NCBI GenBank assembly: GCA_025642065.1
Contig: JAODUP010001052.1
Span: 26,001-90,000 of the forward strand
DNA length: 64,000 bases
Source: Paralvinella palmiformis
Lineage: Eukaryota > Annelida > Polychaeta > Terebellida > Alvinellidae
Direction of reading: 5' to 3'
Part shown: piece by piece, positions 12,491 through 25,358 of the stretch
Numbering within the stretch: the stretch's first letter is position 1
How the letters are laid out: each line of letters opens with the position of its first letter
The notes under the pieces: generated by a model
What the model saw: the letters and a program-made list of their open reading frames with translations, nothing else
What the model was told of the DNA's origin: nothing
Database searches by the model: none
Made by a program: the position numbers and the translations under genes

Positions 12491-14130
12491 GTGGACAAAT
12501 TGATAAGCAAACAGGAATATTGAGAAAGTGTAAGCCATTATCAAAAGAGGCAGAGATATAGAGACTCGTCAATATAATGATGTCGATTATAACGTGAAAG
12601 ACTGAAATGTCGACAGAATGTTAGATGAAGATAAAGTAGAATATGTAAATGATATGAGGAGGTTTAACAGAAAAGAGATGGGACAGTTGTCTAGTCTATT
12701 GTCTCGGGAATTCACACACGACATGGTGTGTTTTCTTAACTATAGCATCTATCATCATTCAGACTGTATGATGGACTTTAATAATTAACCATTTTGAGAC
12801 AAACGACAGGAATAGATTCACAGACATTCTACTAATATGTAGATGTATCTATTCATGCGTATGTTCATTCATGCATTTATGCATACATGCATATATAGAA
12901 TACCTACCTACATATATACACCTAATCATGCATACGTGCCTACCTTTAATATATATGCATACTAATAACCAGGATAAATAGTTTCAAACAGTTCTTGAGA
13001 ACCGATCAATTATAATTAGGGTAGAAAGAAGGAGACAAATAACTTATGTGACAGTGAAAGACAAATATTAGTATTAAATCGCAACAGGTCGCTTTATGTA
13101 CTTAATTGTCTTGCTAATATCAATTGGCTGAGATGCCATGAAAAAATGTTGGTAGCAAATTAGAAATATTAGCTGACAATAGTGTTTTATAAAAAAGTAA
13201 TGATTATTAGCATGCTTTAGTAGCACTAAATATCATTTAATTTAGGAAGATTTTTTTAACATGTGTTATCCCTATCTAGTCAATGTTAATACAACAATAT
13301 GAAGGTATCCTTTGGCTCAACACTATTGCTAAGCTCCGTCAAAGATATAATATTATATATAGTATTATCATTAAACCAGTTTCTTTTTGAACTAAGTGTA
13401 GAGTTAGTTAAACTGAAGCATCACCAGCTGGTTTCGCCTTTCAATATATTACACATATATCAATAAACAAATAAACATAAGCATGTATTTATTAAAGTGC
13501 TGGTTTGTTTTCAATTAATTGCAAATAAAGTGCATCGAACTAAACGATCGAAATAGAAATGAAGCCATTTGTTTCAATTATCAAAAGGTTAACCTTTACA
13601 AGATTATTGTTAACAAGCTAATGAATTTAATAATTTCCTCTAAATGATTCGATTTGAGCAAGGTGGTGCTGTAATAGATAAAATATGCTTGAGCTAATAA
13701 ACGTTACGCCAGTGAGTTCCTTATATATCGATCCTATCTACCTCTTCCTATTTATAACTAGACTCATTTCGTAAAGGAGATGCCATCGTTTATAAGTAAA
13801 TATATTAACACCGCTAATTAATGTAAACAAAATCCTGAACTTATTCGGTAATTATTTGTATATATTTATATATGGTTCACTTGAGATTTTTACACTTTGA
13901 TTGAGAATGGGATATTTTCACTGAGATAAAGGGAAAGTTGGCGCGATTCAACTTGTAAATCAGCGTTGACAGCAAAATAAGCATTATTAATTTCTCTGAT
14001 TCGATTAAGTGTGGCGAAAACTTTCATTGTAGGATTAAATTCAAATTGTAATTAACAAAGGAATGCACGAAGACTCGTTAAAAAAACTAATTTCAATAAA
14101 AAAAAGAATAGGGATATTTACCATTATGTA

Positions 14131-14134
<4 letters not shown>
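12491..14134. other. no recognisable gene
   Basis: AT-rich and largely free of simple repeats. Nothing codes recognisably. Confidence 0.45.

Positions 14135-14205
<71 letters not shown>
14135..14205. repeat. (AT)n microsatellite
   Basis: Two AT blocks (14135-14169 and 14171-14205) separated by one G. Confidence 0.95.
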
Positions 14206-14209
<4 letters not shown>

Positions 14210-15092
14210 TATAGATTATTATAGTTATTGAAGATACTTTCTTATTAAAGGTTAGAGGCATTACAAACTTCTTGTAGCCTAATTCACCTAATTCATGATA
14301 CATGTATATATTTGAACTCACAGTTATGTATTATCAATTTTCTTTCCCTCTCTCTTCTCCCCCCCCCTCTCTCTCCTAATTCCACTAATCTAAGCGGAAA
14401 ACAGTATTGCCAGGATTATCTATAATCCACCAAACATGTGCCCACGCATGTGTGTGAGTGTTCTATTTCCATTTAAATTATGGTGTTTTCAGTGGATGGT
14501 GACTCAAAAAAAAGTGTATGAATCGGATTCTAAACGATTTCCTGTGATGTACATTGGGTGAAAGGTAGGTTGTTCTCAGTGTGTTTCATGTTGCCTAAAT
14601 ATGTTATGGTGTACACGTTTTAACAAAGTGAGTATTATTATCTGCTGCGTCAGATTTTATCAACTGAAATAACTATGATAACATTTTGAAATTAATGTGA
14701 ATGATCATTAGATGGACGTATGATTAAGACAAAGGCTAGTAAAGTCATTACAATCAAATCAAAATGGGTCTTTTATACTAACCTAGATACTAATATATAA
14801 ATCGCCTTTTGTGATAAATACTCTAAGATATGACCAAATCACCCCAATTGATCAAAACCTACTTTGGCAAACTGTTAGATAGCGTATGCATTTAAGATAT
14901 TTCTCTAATAACGTATACAACTATCAATGCCATGACACCTGAATACCTGTGCGAGCTGGTGAATCCAATCAGATACCTGTGTTTCGGCTCAAATTAAATG
15001 GTGGTTGTGAGTATAGTTTTACTCTCAAAACACACCAGTTCAGGGTTGGTTTCACAAATTAATATTAATTATCATTTAAATCTCTTACATGC
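14206..15092. other. no recognisable gene
   Basis: A pyrimidine tract lies near 14340-14380 (TCTC and C runs). No coding or repeat signal is seen otherwise. Confidence 0.45.
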
Positions 15093-15172
15093 CGTTTACA
15101 TACATATTATTTGGATATAATTATACAGCGACTTTGAGTAGCTCCTGCTTGTAAGGGCGCCTTATTAAATAT
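15093..15172 (+). mobile_element. LINE 3'-end fragment
   Basis: The tract TACAGCGACTTTGAGTAGCT followed by GTAAGGGCGCCTTATTAAAT matches the 3' end of the LINE whose better copy ends at 42807 (plus strand) and whose antisense copy begins at 48112. Only the last part of the 3' UTR survives, and the ATT tail is lost. Confidence 0.6.
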
Positions 15173-15539
15173 ATTAGTTTCATTATCAGTTGCTGCGAAG
15201 TGCCGAAAGACGTCATTATCAGCATATCATCACTAAAAACAAACGTAATTTGAAAACATTATGGCAAATTATTAAAGGTATGAAGTGAAAATGTTATTAC
15301 TCGTACATTCGAAGTTAATATTAAAACAATGATGAATCCTTTTTTTACTGGTAATGCATTTAATAATTTTATATTAATTCAGGAAAAGAAACCAGCAAGT
15401 AAAACCCCATTTCGCGATACATATATTGATCTAATACGATATACTAAAATATAATATAGAAACTCATAATATCTGAAGCCAGTTAAGGACAACGAAATCC
15501 ACGGCATTATGATATTACTGCTTATTTAATTAACATTGT

Positions 15540-16160
15540 TAATTATGATATTGTTAGCCAAATGTCCTGTATATTCAACTTATCGCCATAGTGTGGAGTA
15601 TTCCCCGATGAAATAAAATTAGCTAAGGTAATTCCCTTGTACAAAATGGGGATACAATGATATTTATAATTATAGACCTGTATCTTTACTGTCTGTATTT
15701 TCAAAAATATTAGAAAAAGTTATGCATAATCGTATTATGGATTTTGTGAATAGGCTTGATGTATTGTATAAGTTCCAATTTAGCTTCTGTAAATAAATTC
15801 TATATCAATAGCATTATCGGTCTTGGTGGTTAAAATACTTATCGCTATTGACAAAGGTCCTACATTTTATGATAACTTTTCATACTGTGAATCACTAGAT
15901 ATTGTTGAACAAACCTCATAAATATGGTATTTGGGCTGTTCCAAATACATAGATAAACAGTTATACTACCAACCGTAAACAGTTCGTTTCTTTCAATAAT
16001 ATTGATTCAATAGTTAAAACAGTTTCTTGTGAGGTTCGCACGGATCAATCCTGGTATTCCTTTTGTTTCCACTATCTGTTAATAATATTGCTAATGTATC
16101 TGATAGTATTTCCCAATATTATTGGCAGATGACAATAATGTTTTATGGGCGGGAACAATC
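15540..16160 (+). pseudogene. decayed non-LTR reverse transcriptase (Jockey/CR1 group)
   Basis: In plus-strand frames the order of motifs is right for a LINE reverse transcriptase: GVFPDEIKLAKVIPLY, then YNYRPVSLLSVFSKILEK and VMHNRIMDF (about 15655-15760). Next come a decayed palm-domain block containing YGIWAVPNTWI-like residues and NRKQFVSF, and then LLADDNNVLWAG (about 16119-16152). The last contains the catalytic Asp pair of the Y/FADD box, with Leu-Ala before the aspartates. Several stops and frame changes show it is dead. It differs from the CR1/L2-type copies at 35 kb and 62 kb, so it represents a separate LINE lineage. Confidence 0.65.
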
Positions 16161-18272
16161 TGAACAATATGAATATTATGAACAAAGAATTATGTAAGTT
16201 ATTGCTAGGGTTGGATATTAACAAATTAGTATTACTTTGTTACCAGCGTTTGTAAAAATATGCTAAACCTAAAATTGTTTTATTAATATTACAAATTTAA
16301 AGATTTTTCTGCCAAACATAATGCCAAATAAAGAATTCTATCAACTATTTGTTGGAATATTTTACGGCTTAATTGAGTGAATAGAACTATTAGATAGTAA
16401 ATAACAAATACAAATATACCTGGGGTTTTATATTTCGGGTGACAGTAATGACGTATATGTGCAGTATCTGAAACTTGTAAGACTATAGCAGTTAATTATA
16501 CGTTTATCAAGTATAGTGTTTGTTACAAAATTACACTAGCTGAAAATTCATCCTATGTAAAAACGCTTATCATTACTTTTATATGTACCAAAACATTATC
16601 ATTTCTCTAAAAACACCCTGACAAATGTCTTGATTATTCTGCAGGATATCCAAAAATAGTTTGTGCAAATGGCATCATGATTAGGGTAATGCCAACTGAA
16701 AAAGTTTAAAACAGAACGATAAATGTATGATTTGATTACGAAACACATTGGTTCGTATTAGTAATCAATACAGCATTGTTATATATCATATTGAGATAAA
16801 CTTTAATGGATCAACATCATATCATTTATCTATCATAGAGTCTAGAGTAGAAATATGGAAGCTACGGTAGCATGTATTGATTACAAATGTAGAATAACAA
16901 AAGTGATGCACTTAATGGCATAACTTAAAACCTTCAAATAACTGTATCCAGTCGAATAGGAGTGCATACATTTAGATGTTAGAAAATTAAAAATGTGTTG
17001 TATTGTCATCTGAGGCGAAGAAAACATATGGAAATAATGAAGTCACCTGAGAAATAAAGGCGAACACTTTCACCTTTCGGTGATGGATGAGGGTCCTCAC
17101 AAAGGAGTTGAATCATTAACCCAGAAAATAAAGGGATACGTGAATCATATCTCACTCAGTTATATTATGTACAAGATATGACAAACTGTCTATGACATGT
17201 TCATATGGAACTTTTCAAAGCAGATGAAATAAATTGTCTGCTTAATTAACATGATCGTAATTTAATTACGAAAGAGTGCTACGTATGACATTATTATCAT
17301 CAAAGTGAATTTAATCTTCTGTGATATATATAACGTATGTTACTGAAACACTGTATGGCAACGGAAAAGACAGTATGAATATTTGTCCTTATATCCAGTA
17401 CTTGGTAAATTTCCCTTTCCTCCGACATTATCCAAACATATAATAAGTACCCAATGAAGTAAATTTAAGCATCCTAGCACTATACAGCCGAGCTAATTGA
17501 CAATTTATTTCTCATGAGTGGTCGTCCTACACTTGTCCTTTTGATATCAAGCTAAACTCAGTATTCTGCAGTCACCCAGATGACACGCAGATTTGATCCG
17601 TTCACCGATATTTTACCCACACATTATAATGCTGTACTCGGAGGACCACCTTCTAGTCTATCTGCTCACAAATTCATTTTAAGTGTATCCGTTATACTAT
17701 ATCTTGTGCCATATAATACAATACCTAATCAAATGCTTCCATCTTTTTCGATACATGTATCATACCTTATTGTCACGATACCGTTCTATAAACCACTGTT
17801 AGTTTATTGTTGCTAAATAAAAGAATGCATTCTAAACTCTATTTTGATACACGTATTTTGCCTTATTGCCATCATGCTATTTCTTGTTAATGTAAAAAAA
17901 AAGGTTTTTCACCACTCAAAGGAAAGTAAATAAAAATTAAAAGTAAAATATGATTTGTTAAAGTTCCTTATATCAAATCTTCCTAACTGCTATCTGAATC
18001 CTAACTTCTATCCATTAGCGATATTTATCGAAATGGTATTTCTTATTTACAATAGCAACACCAAAGTTGCCGATCAAACCACGCATACACAATATGATGA
18101 ATACCATAAAGGGTACATTCTTCTTTTCCTTCATTGATGGGATATGTAGATTTATAATTAAAGAAGGAAAGCAAAGTTACTAATAATTATGTTATCTACG
18201 ATAACATAATATTAATGATATCTTGTAATGGGTTACTTATCTATGTTTATCAAGTTTCAGTTATAATACAAC

Positions 18273-18276
<4 letters not shown>
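16161..18276. other. no recognisable gene
   Basis: The first few hundred bases may be further decayed LINE sequence. The rest is AT-rich with no motif; open frames at 17580-17816 and 17955-18137 are unassigned. Confidence 0.4.
18186..18210. repeat. perfect short hairpin
   Basis: ATTATGTTATC and its exact complement GATAACATAAT pair around a 3-base loop. Confidence 0.7.
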
Positions 18277-18336
<60 letters not shown>

Positions 18337-18390
18337 ATGTGTATGTGCGTGCGTGTGCGTGTTTGTGTGTGCGTGTGTGTGAGTGTGTGT
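18277..18390. repeat. (AT)n-(GT)n compound microsatellite
   Basis: An AT array (18277-18320) runs straight into a GT-rich array. Frames across it are artefacts. Confidence 0.95.
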
Positions 18391-18731
18391 GGGGAATATA
18401 TGTATACACTCTATCACACGAATATGGAACAAAAGTATCGGCATGGTACATAACAAAAATTGAACCTCTTTTAGGAGAGAACGTTTTGTGTTACGATCGA
18501 TATTTTGATTCATTAAAGAATACTTCATACTCACTATTTGCGTAAGACTGAAATATTTTATAACATTGTTTAGGATAACTATGCATATATAGATTACACC
18601 CCCATGTTTTGATTGGGTAGCTTGGAAAGAAAATGTAATATTATCTTTCAGTAGACTCTGTATAGTCTAACTGATAGCGCAGTCAAGCACATACTCTAGC
18701 ACCTGGATTCAAAGGTAATTAATATGCCTAC

Positions 18732-18735
<4 letters not shown>

Positions 18736-18805
<70 letters not shown>

Positions 18806-19320
18806 CATGTAAATGGAATGTATATGAGATTATATTAAAGTGTAAGACGGTATGTTGACAAATACTTCTGGGTGAGAAGAATATTTAAGTTTTCTTTCTT
18901 CAAAATTAGACTGTTTCTTGGGCCACATTCTCCCCAAAACAGCCCTATTTTGAAGAACAAAAATGAAAATAGTATTTGACTGGTGATCCATTTAAAAGCA
19001 AAATACTAAACCCTGTTCCTCAGATGTAAATCGTGGGTACTGAATTTAGTGAATACTACAGGTACCCATTAGGTGTCTGCATTGAACACAGTCTTATTAA
19101 AAAGACAATGGCTACAACGTTAATCAGTTACTAGTAACATATATATGCGACATTATTCAGAAACATCTTCTGGTATGGTAATGGGCTATATGTGAATATA
19201 AACAATTGTGACCATTGAATGGCTGAATAAGTTGATGGTTCTTTTTGATGCCTGCTGATATCTCACTTATAAACACCATTAAACCATATGCGCTGCCAAG
19301 TGAACGCATGCCATTTTACA
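18736..19320 (+). mobile_element. dispersed repeat R2, copy 1 (starts with an (AT)n array)
   Basis: An AT array (18736-18803) is followed by sequence matching 35874-36470. Shared tracts include AAAGTGTAAGACGG, AGGTGTCTGCATTGAACACA, GTTAATCAGTT, GACATTATTC and TATATGCGCTGCCAAG-like sequence near the end. In both copies the repeat begins at an AT array, as if the microsatellite were part of the element. No coding capacity is seen and the class is unknown. Confidence 0.6.
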
Positions 19321-19447
19321 CATAGATTACTATTGTAAAAAAGAGTGGTTGTTTGAGTGAATAAAGGTCAGTGGCACATTAACACACATACAAAGAGAGA
19401 AAGAGAGAATGAGAGAGATATAGGAGGGAAGGAGGGAGAGAGAGAGA

Positions 19448-20160
19448 GATAATCTGTTAATCCGGACATCGTTTATCCAGCAAATCCACCTTCCTACACA
19501 CTATTCTCTGTGACAGATTTAGCTCCATTATAAATGACTCTCTAATCCGGCAAGATCGCATTGCGCTTTCCGACTCCGACACTTCATTTACCCAACAGAA
19601 TGTGACATTTCAATGTAAAATGACATCGATAATCCGACAACACAAAAATGTTCCCAACTATTTCCGGTTCCGGTAGTTCAGTCATGTAAGACACACCGAC
19701 ATGTTGTCAGTAACGGTTAATTAACCCGCCCACCCACGGTAATTGCTATATCGTAACCAATTACAATCGTCCTTAAACATACAAACCGATACCCGATGCT
19801 TCCATTGTCTGTGGCTATCTGATAGACACTCATAATAATTCATGGTTAATTACAAACACAAATGTGTGATCTTTCCAATGAGCAGATCATGGGTTAATCA
19901 GATGGACTAAGCGACCCGAATTTTTCTTTATAATATCCGTAATTATTTCTGGTCACTTACTGTGTCATAATTGTTGAAAATAAATAAATGCACTACGAGA
20001 TTTTAAGTGCCATTGTGGTTCCAATGTATGTTGCGTATTATTTTTATTACATACAAAGGCATGTCTTTACGATCTAAAATGTGTGACACAGTCTACCGGT
20101 TTGTCACGGACTCAGCATCACGTTTATCCGACATATTATCGTGTGACAAACCAGCATTAT
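19448..20160 (+). mobile_element. dispersed repeat D1, copy 2
   Basis: This is the fuller copy of the repeat at 459-850. It preserves a left part (TAATCCGGACATCGTTTATC, from 19460) that SINE copy A replaces in copy 1, and it holds an extra stretch near 19885-20110. A purine-rich GA tract (19395-19450) precedes it. TAATCCG/TTATCCG motifs recur inside. Confidence 0.6.
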
Positions 20161-20309
20161 AGATACCACAATAATTGTATCCATTAAGATGAATGAAACA
20201 TACATAATTGGTACACTTTGTACGAGTTTTAAAAATGTAATGTGGTCTATTGCACGCTCAGAAAATTTCAAGAACATTGTATTGATTTTGAGATATATAC
20301 ACAAATCTT

Positions 20310-20333
20310 GGTCCACTCAGCATTGAGTGGACC
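20310..20333. repeat. perfect 10-bp-stem hairpin
   Basis: GGTCCACTCA is followed by a 4-base loop and the exact complement TGAGTGGACC. Confidence 0.75.
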
Positions 20334-22259
20334 GTATAGTTTAGTCGGTATAGCAGTATTACCTATGTCGTTTCCTTAATCCTGAAACTACTGTTTAAAC
20401 ATATGCTGGGTATTTCTATCCCAGAAAGGCCAGAAAAATGATATGTGTACAGGGAGAGCTCGGTGAAGTGACACCAATGATAATTGTGTTGTTCGTTAAT
20501 AACCCACATTATTCAACTCTTCTCAGTCTTAATATCATATTGGTATTGGTTACTGCGAAAGCACTTTGTAGTAATACATACTTCGAATGCAATTTTATTT
20601 TTTCAAACAGCCGATTAGGTGCGAGATCTATTGTTGCTTTTGATATGTAATATTCTCTGGGTAATATGTAATTCAATAACAATGATGCCAATACTATATA
20701 GGAACAGTAATAATAATACGAACACCGCATTTACATAGATTAATTCCAAGAAGATTCAGTGTCTTAATACGCCATGCGTGCCAATTATTTTCCACTCCAG
20801 TTATTGTATTTAGGCAGCCAGTTTGAAAATATGAAACAAAAAATATGAAACAATAGTAAATAGCCTCATACAATAGGTGGTAATAGTGTGCATTGGTGAT
20901 TTGCAGAGAACAAACTGGTTAGACATTGGTGTAGCTTTATTAGAGGTTGAATTTCTTATTTAAAACATTACAATTGCAGACGCTTCTCTAAATATGATAA
21001 ATGCGTAATTGAATGAAATAAAACAAAAACAAATAATTCATCCTTTTGGACAGTAGAAATTATTACAGCACTATAAAGCAATATATTTTTCATATTTATC
21101 TTCATTTAAATTTACATTTTACACAATATTTCAATCATTTAAGTGAAAAACTAGTTCCGAATACAAATTAAAGTGATGTAATCTCTTGAAATAAATGACC
21201 GAAAGAAAAGATCTCCGAACCTTGGTTAAGAATTTTGATGATGTCATGTCAGGTGGTGCCATGGTAATTTGTATATGATTGACGCTAGGGCTTTACTAGC
21301 AAGATTTCCTGCTCGAAACGTACCTGGACCCGAGAGAAATATAGTAATAATGAAACTAAAATAATTATTCGTACTTTCTAAGAAATTAATATGACATTCT
21401 GGCTCCCTTATAACCTACGACCTTTCTGTCGGAAAACATTAATGAAAACCCTATAATTACATGTTATCAATACCTTTCCATTTGAGTAAATACTATGTTC
21501 AAACCCAAACCAAACTGTAAATCTTTTGAAATAAATCCGTAAAGGGGAAAAAGAACCCGAACAAATTAAAAGGTGGCTTCCGAAATCCAGTGAGGAACAG
21601 ATGATAATGGATAGAGGAAATATAATGTTAATAACTCAACGGACAATATGTATAGAAAGTTTCTATTTTTATATCTTTATATTATGCAAAATACTTTTTC
21701 TGTTTTTTTTCTTTCATTGGGCAGTTTGGTTCTAATTTTTTGTTTGCGTGTGTTGTGTTGTGTCTCATGTTGGTTTGGAGGTCTCCATATATGTCAGGAT
21801 CTCGTGTTTTGCTGCAATTAAAAAAGAGAGTATCGGTTAGAATATTTGTAATAATTTCTCGGAAGTAACCAAGGTTTAAAAAGATCATGGGGCTGGTGTA
21901 AAAGTTGAGAAAATTAATTTACCCGCGATCCAGTTATTACGTGAAGAAGAGTGACTACATTTTAGAAAAAAAAAACCCGAGATGGCAGCTCTAATAAAAA
22001 AGAAATCATATGATATCCATTTTTTAACAGGTATCAGAGTTCCTTGGAATACTACATTGTCACCACAAGTCGGCTCCCAATTAATCTCATTTTCATCAAA
22101 GACAGCATTTTGTATATGTACTGTATAAAGAAAAATCCGCTACACATAATTTGACTCGATTCATATGATGTACTGAAGCGATGGAAAATCGAAAATTTAC
22201 ACAACAGCACACATAGCGTACTATTCAACAAGTAATCAGTTAAAAGATCACTAGATTAC
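20334..22259. other. no recognisable gene
   Basis: AT-rich. Overlapping frames at 20438-20730 and the minus frame at 21682-21888 have no recognisable motif. The left LTR or integrase of the neighbouring BEL/Pao element was looked for here and not found. Confidence 0.4.
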
Positions 22260-22289
22260 ATAATGCTAAGCTTTCCTCCACGACTTTTT

Positions 22290-23404
22290 ACTTCCAATTA
22301 ATGCAAATGCAAGTACAGTAGTAGAATGTGTGTCGTAGATTATACTATCTATGCGCATATTTAACTCCTGAAGAATTAAGCGGCCCATGCGTGGTAGGGT
22401 TGTTTGCTTTACTGGAGCTAATTTTGCTGAAAGTCGCATGTAGGCAGCCCATCCATATAATACAGGGCGTGCATCAAAGAAGGCATGGATCTGAGCAGAA
22501 ACGATTTATTTCTCCAAGTCTGTTGGCTTAACACATCTACTGACTTGGACATCTCTTAGTAGAAGCAGTTGTTTCAACCAGTCACACCAACGGGCAACAT
22601 AACCATCAGGTGCAGTTCCGTCCCATCCTAGGTGTTCCTCCCGGCACAAATTCTGGAGTATGCGTTTGGATACAGAGTGAATGGCGCAATAAATACCAAG
22701 GGGTCATAAACGGATGAAACTGTATATAAGATCCCTCTTCTTGTTAATGGTTTGTCCTTAAATCGTAATTTAGACACTAACGCTGTCTTCACTAACATCC
22801 CAAAATAGGGCTAGGGCTCTCTCAGATGGTAAATCGTTGTTTCTTAGAACGATCCTCCAGTCAAAACATTGACACTACTGGTGCTGAATTTGGCGATCCT
22901 GAATCCTCCAAGTTTACATGCTGCCTGTTGGTCTGAAATCATTTGGATAGCCTCTGTTTCGTTAGGGACAGCTATAAGACAATCGTCAACATAAACATTT
23001 CTTCGCATCATCTCAGCAACATCGGACTTGATATGCTGCCCAGCTTCATCAGCGACTTAAGTGAAGTACCTTGGAACTTGGCGCTCCAATCAAAGACTGC
23101 AAAAATCTTTGATTTCGTTGAATGATACACTCTATGATGTGGTAGATATTATGCCTTACCCTTCCCTGTTTGCATCTCATTTGGTGGTCTTATTCTTAGC
23201 ATATCCAGTGTCTAGAAGGTTGTTGACAAAGGTCATATAGTCATCACGATATGCATCGTTAGCTACCATCTTCTTTTGTTGCCAGCTGGCACGGTTTACG
23301 ACTTGATTATGGTTAAACGGCACCTGGATGTCATGTTCTCTAAACGGCAGTGGAAGCATGTAGTGGCCAACTACGAGCTGAATCCTAGATTCTGCTTTCT
23401 TCAT
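22290..23404 (-). pseudogene. BEL/Pao Pol: reverse transcriptase and partial RNase H (broken)
   Basis: Motifs in order on the minus strand are: GHYMLPLPFRE (near 23350), which opens the BEL/Pao reverse transcriptase; DDYMTFVNNLLDTGYA; a VFDWSAKFQGTSL block near 23090; then YVDDC (22979-22993), the catalytic box, followed by GGFRIAKFS. A thumb/connection region includes LGWDGTAPDGYVARWCDWL (about 22590-22640), and the start of RNase H shows QIHAFFDA (about 22470). Between GTSL and YVDDC far fewer residues remain than an intact enzyme has. Protease is absent upstream and integrase absent downstream. It is therefore non-functional. Confidence 0.8.
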
Positions 23405-23409
23405 GAAGT

Positions 23410-24953
23410 CGTTATCTTCTTGAGAAAGACCAGATAGCAGAACATAGAGTCGTTAGCATAATCTGAAGCTATTTTCACGAATGAAGTGATGTCCTGAAAG
23501 TTTAGTATACGATTATCATGTCTCGTAAGCCTATTAGCTTGTTCTCTCTATTAGTTTTGTAGGTATCCTAGAAGATTAAACACAATCGCTTGTAAGTTTG
23601 GATGTGATTGAGAACAGTCAGGTTTGAAATATTGTTCATGGCTTTATGGGAAGATGGAGAACTTCCTGGCAGATATGCTATCGTCATGTTTGATGGTTGA
23701 CCTTGACATGACTTTGTTAGATACAATTCGTAGCCGTCATAAATGTATGGTATTCAGTTTGATCATCCCGAAAACGTTGGCAGCTCTGGTTGTATAAATA
23801 TCATGATCATCATATTGTTCAACATGCGGTGTAGATAGGTAGCATGGAGCTGATGGGTTGAATACATGTGTTTTTCCTGGTGTAGGTAACTGATATGTTA
23901 TACCTCGGTATGCTGGTTGTGTAGTGGAACTGTCTTGATCTTGATGACTGCGCGATGTTGACTCATGAATCCTCATATCATAGAATGTTGTTATTATTGA
24001 TGAAGCACCAACAGAGGGAGCTGGGTTATTTTCTACAGCATTGACATATATATGACCAATGTTGTCAGTAGATTTGACATGAACATGAGATTGGTCGTTT
24101 TCAGTTAACTTAGCATCAATACCCTTAACTTTGGGAGCAACATTAGTGGCAACAGTAGTGACAATATTAGCTGTAAAAGTATCACGGACATGCACATTTC
24201 ATATTCATGGTTATATGGTCCAACATATACTGAAAAAATATCATGATTTATCTGCAATTTACTTATAGTTTCTAAGTCTTCTGCGTACGCATATTTTCTA
24301 GCTAATGTATTACTAATCTCCAAATCTAGCTGGAGCTTCTATTCTTCTGCTTGAAGAGCTTGTTCTTGATTAGTAACTGTACCTCTTTGGACTGAAGTTC
24401 GCATTGCCCAAGTAGAGTTGCTAGCTTAGCTTTCACATGTGTCCGTGCCGCCTGTCTAGATCCATCCTTTGACCTGCGAGATATACAAGTTGATCCAGAC
24501 CGTCTAGAACCTAATTCAGACAAACGATCAAGTTCATTAATCAATTTGCGTTTAGCATCAATTATCCAATTCATGACTTCCTGCCGAAAGATGAACATAT
24601 CGGCTTCGTACTCTATATAACGTTTTGATTACTTGTCTTGTACATCTTCATCGTATCATACATCATATTATATGTTCCTTGGTAGATCAAAAACCAAACA
24701 ACTGATCATAATCATTTACTTGTCGATTAATTTCATGAAGGTTGTCGTCACTTAACATGAGTTACACCCAGCCATTACGTTTACGAGTCACCTTATCTAC
24801 AGCCGTTGTCTGTCTCTGTTTGAGTGTGACGCAGTCAATGGTTCTGTAACTGGAACTTCACAAACATATTCAGATAGTTTGGAAATAATAGGAATATCCT
24901 CGCGCTTCGGTTCAGATGATTCAATATGTGAAGATTTGATAGACTTATTCATC
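23410..24953 (-). pseudogene. BEL/Pao Gag-like region (broken)
   Basis: A plausible start is the minus-strand ATG at about 24953 (MNKSIKSSHIE...). The 90-codon frame at 24326-24598 contains a Ser/Arg-rich stretch followed by HVKAKLATLLGQCELQSKE, typical of the coiled-coil N-terminal part of BEL/Pao Gag. The C-terminal part ends with LNFQDITSFVKIASDYAND (about 23440-23500), matching the position of the VTF-x-D-x-x-x-FV block near the end of this Gag family. Stops and frame changes separate these pieces. Gag forms the particle that packages the element RNA. Confidence 0.65.
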
Positions 24954-24960
24954 GGTGCTT

Positions 24961-25260
24961 AGTAATTCACGGTAGTGAAATACTTTAACTTAATGCAGCT
25001 GCATCCCTCTCTTGAGAACGATATTGGGTCTCATTTACAGGAATTTACACTTTCATTACTTTGAAAAGAACACAGTTTTAGTAGATGCAGTTTATTCGGA
25101 TTACAGTACGTTTACTGGACGTTGACTATGCGTTGACTGAATACTATTATTGATACTTTTACTGATACTATTACTGATACTGATACTGATTGACTGATCC
25201 AGGAAATGGGCTCCTCATATAAGTAGATTAATTCTTTAAAAAAACTATTCGACTTTTCCA
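24961..25260. other. possible remnant of the BEL/Pao 5' leader or LTR
   Basis: The position is right for the 5' LTR of the minus-strand element, and there is a run of TACTGATACTGAT-type short tandem repeats (about 25140-25195). No matching LTR was found at the other end, so this is position-based inference only. Confidence 0.2.
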
Positions 25261-25284
25261 TGTGGCTGTTCTAAGAAGTGAAGT

Positions 25285-25358
25285 GGATGATGATGATGAT
25301 GATGATGATGATTGGTGTTTTACGGCCACTTCTGCGCACTTGGTAGGCTAGATGGGCC
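25285..25358 (-). mobile_element. SINE copy B, 5'-truncated
   Basis: Only the 3' part remains: a GAT-repeat tail (25285-25312 on the plus strand) and about 45 bp of body (TACGGCCACTTCTGCGCAC...). It then diverges from the other copies before the tRNA-like head. Truncation at the 5' end is usual for LINE-mobilised elements. Confidence 0.75.

Larger units (their letters stand above)
22270..24960 (-). mobile_element. internally deleted BEL/Pao LTR retrotransposon
   Basis: Read on the minus strand, a Gag-like region is followed by BEL/Pao-type reverse transcriptase and the start of RNase H, in the correct order. The zinc-knuckle and protease region between Gag and reverse transcriptase is missing. 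So is much of the reverse-transcriptase palm, and everything after early RNase H, including integrase. Stops and frameshifts are scattered throughout. No LTR pair was recognised. The two gene regions are described separately. Confidence 0.8.

Noticed and set aside
12161..12572. 127- and 131-codon minus-strand frames
   Set aside because: They cross the GATA/AT/GT compound microsatellite and consist mostly of repeat-derived Ser-Ile-Tyr-Leu and His-Thr runs.
22328..22531. Plus-strand 67-codon frame
   Set aside because: It lies antisense to the BEL/Pao RNase H region, which explains the coding-like composition.
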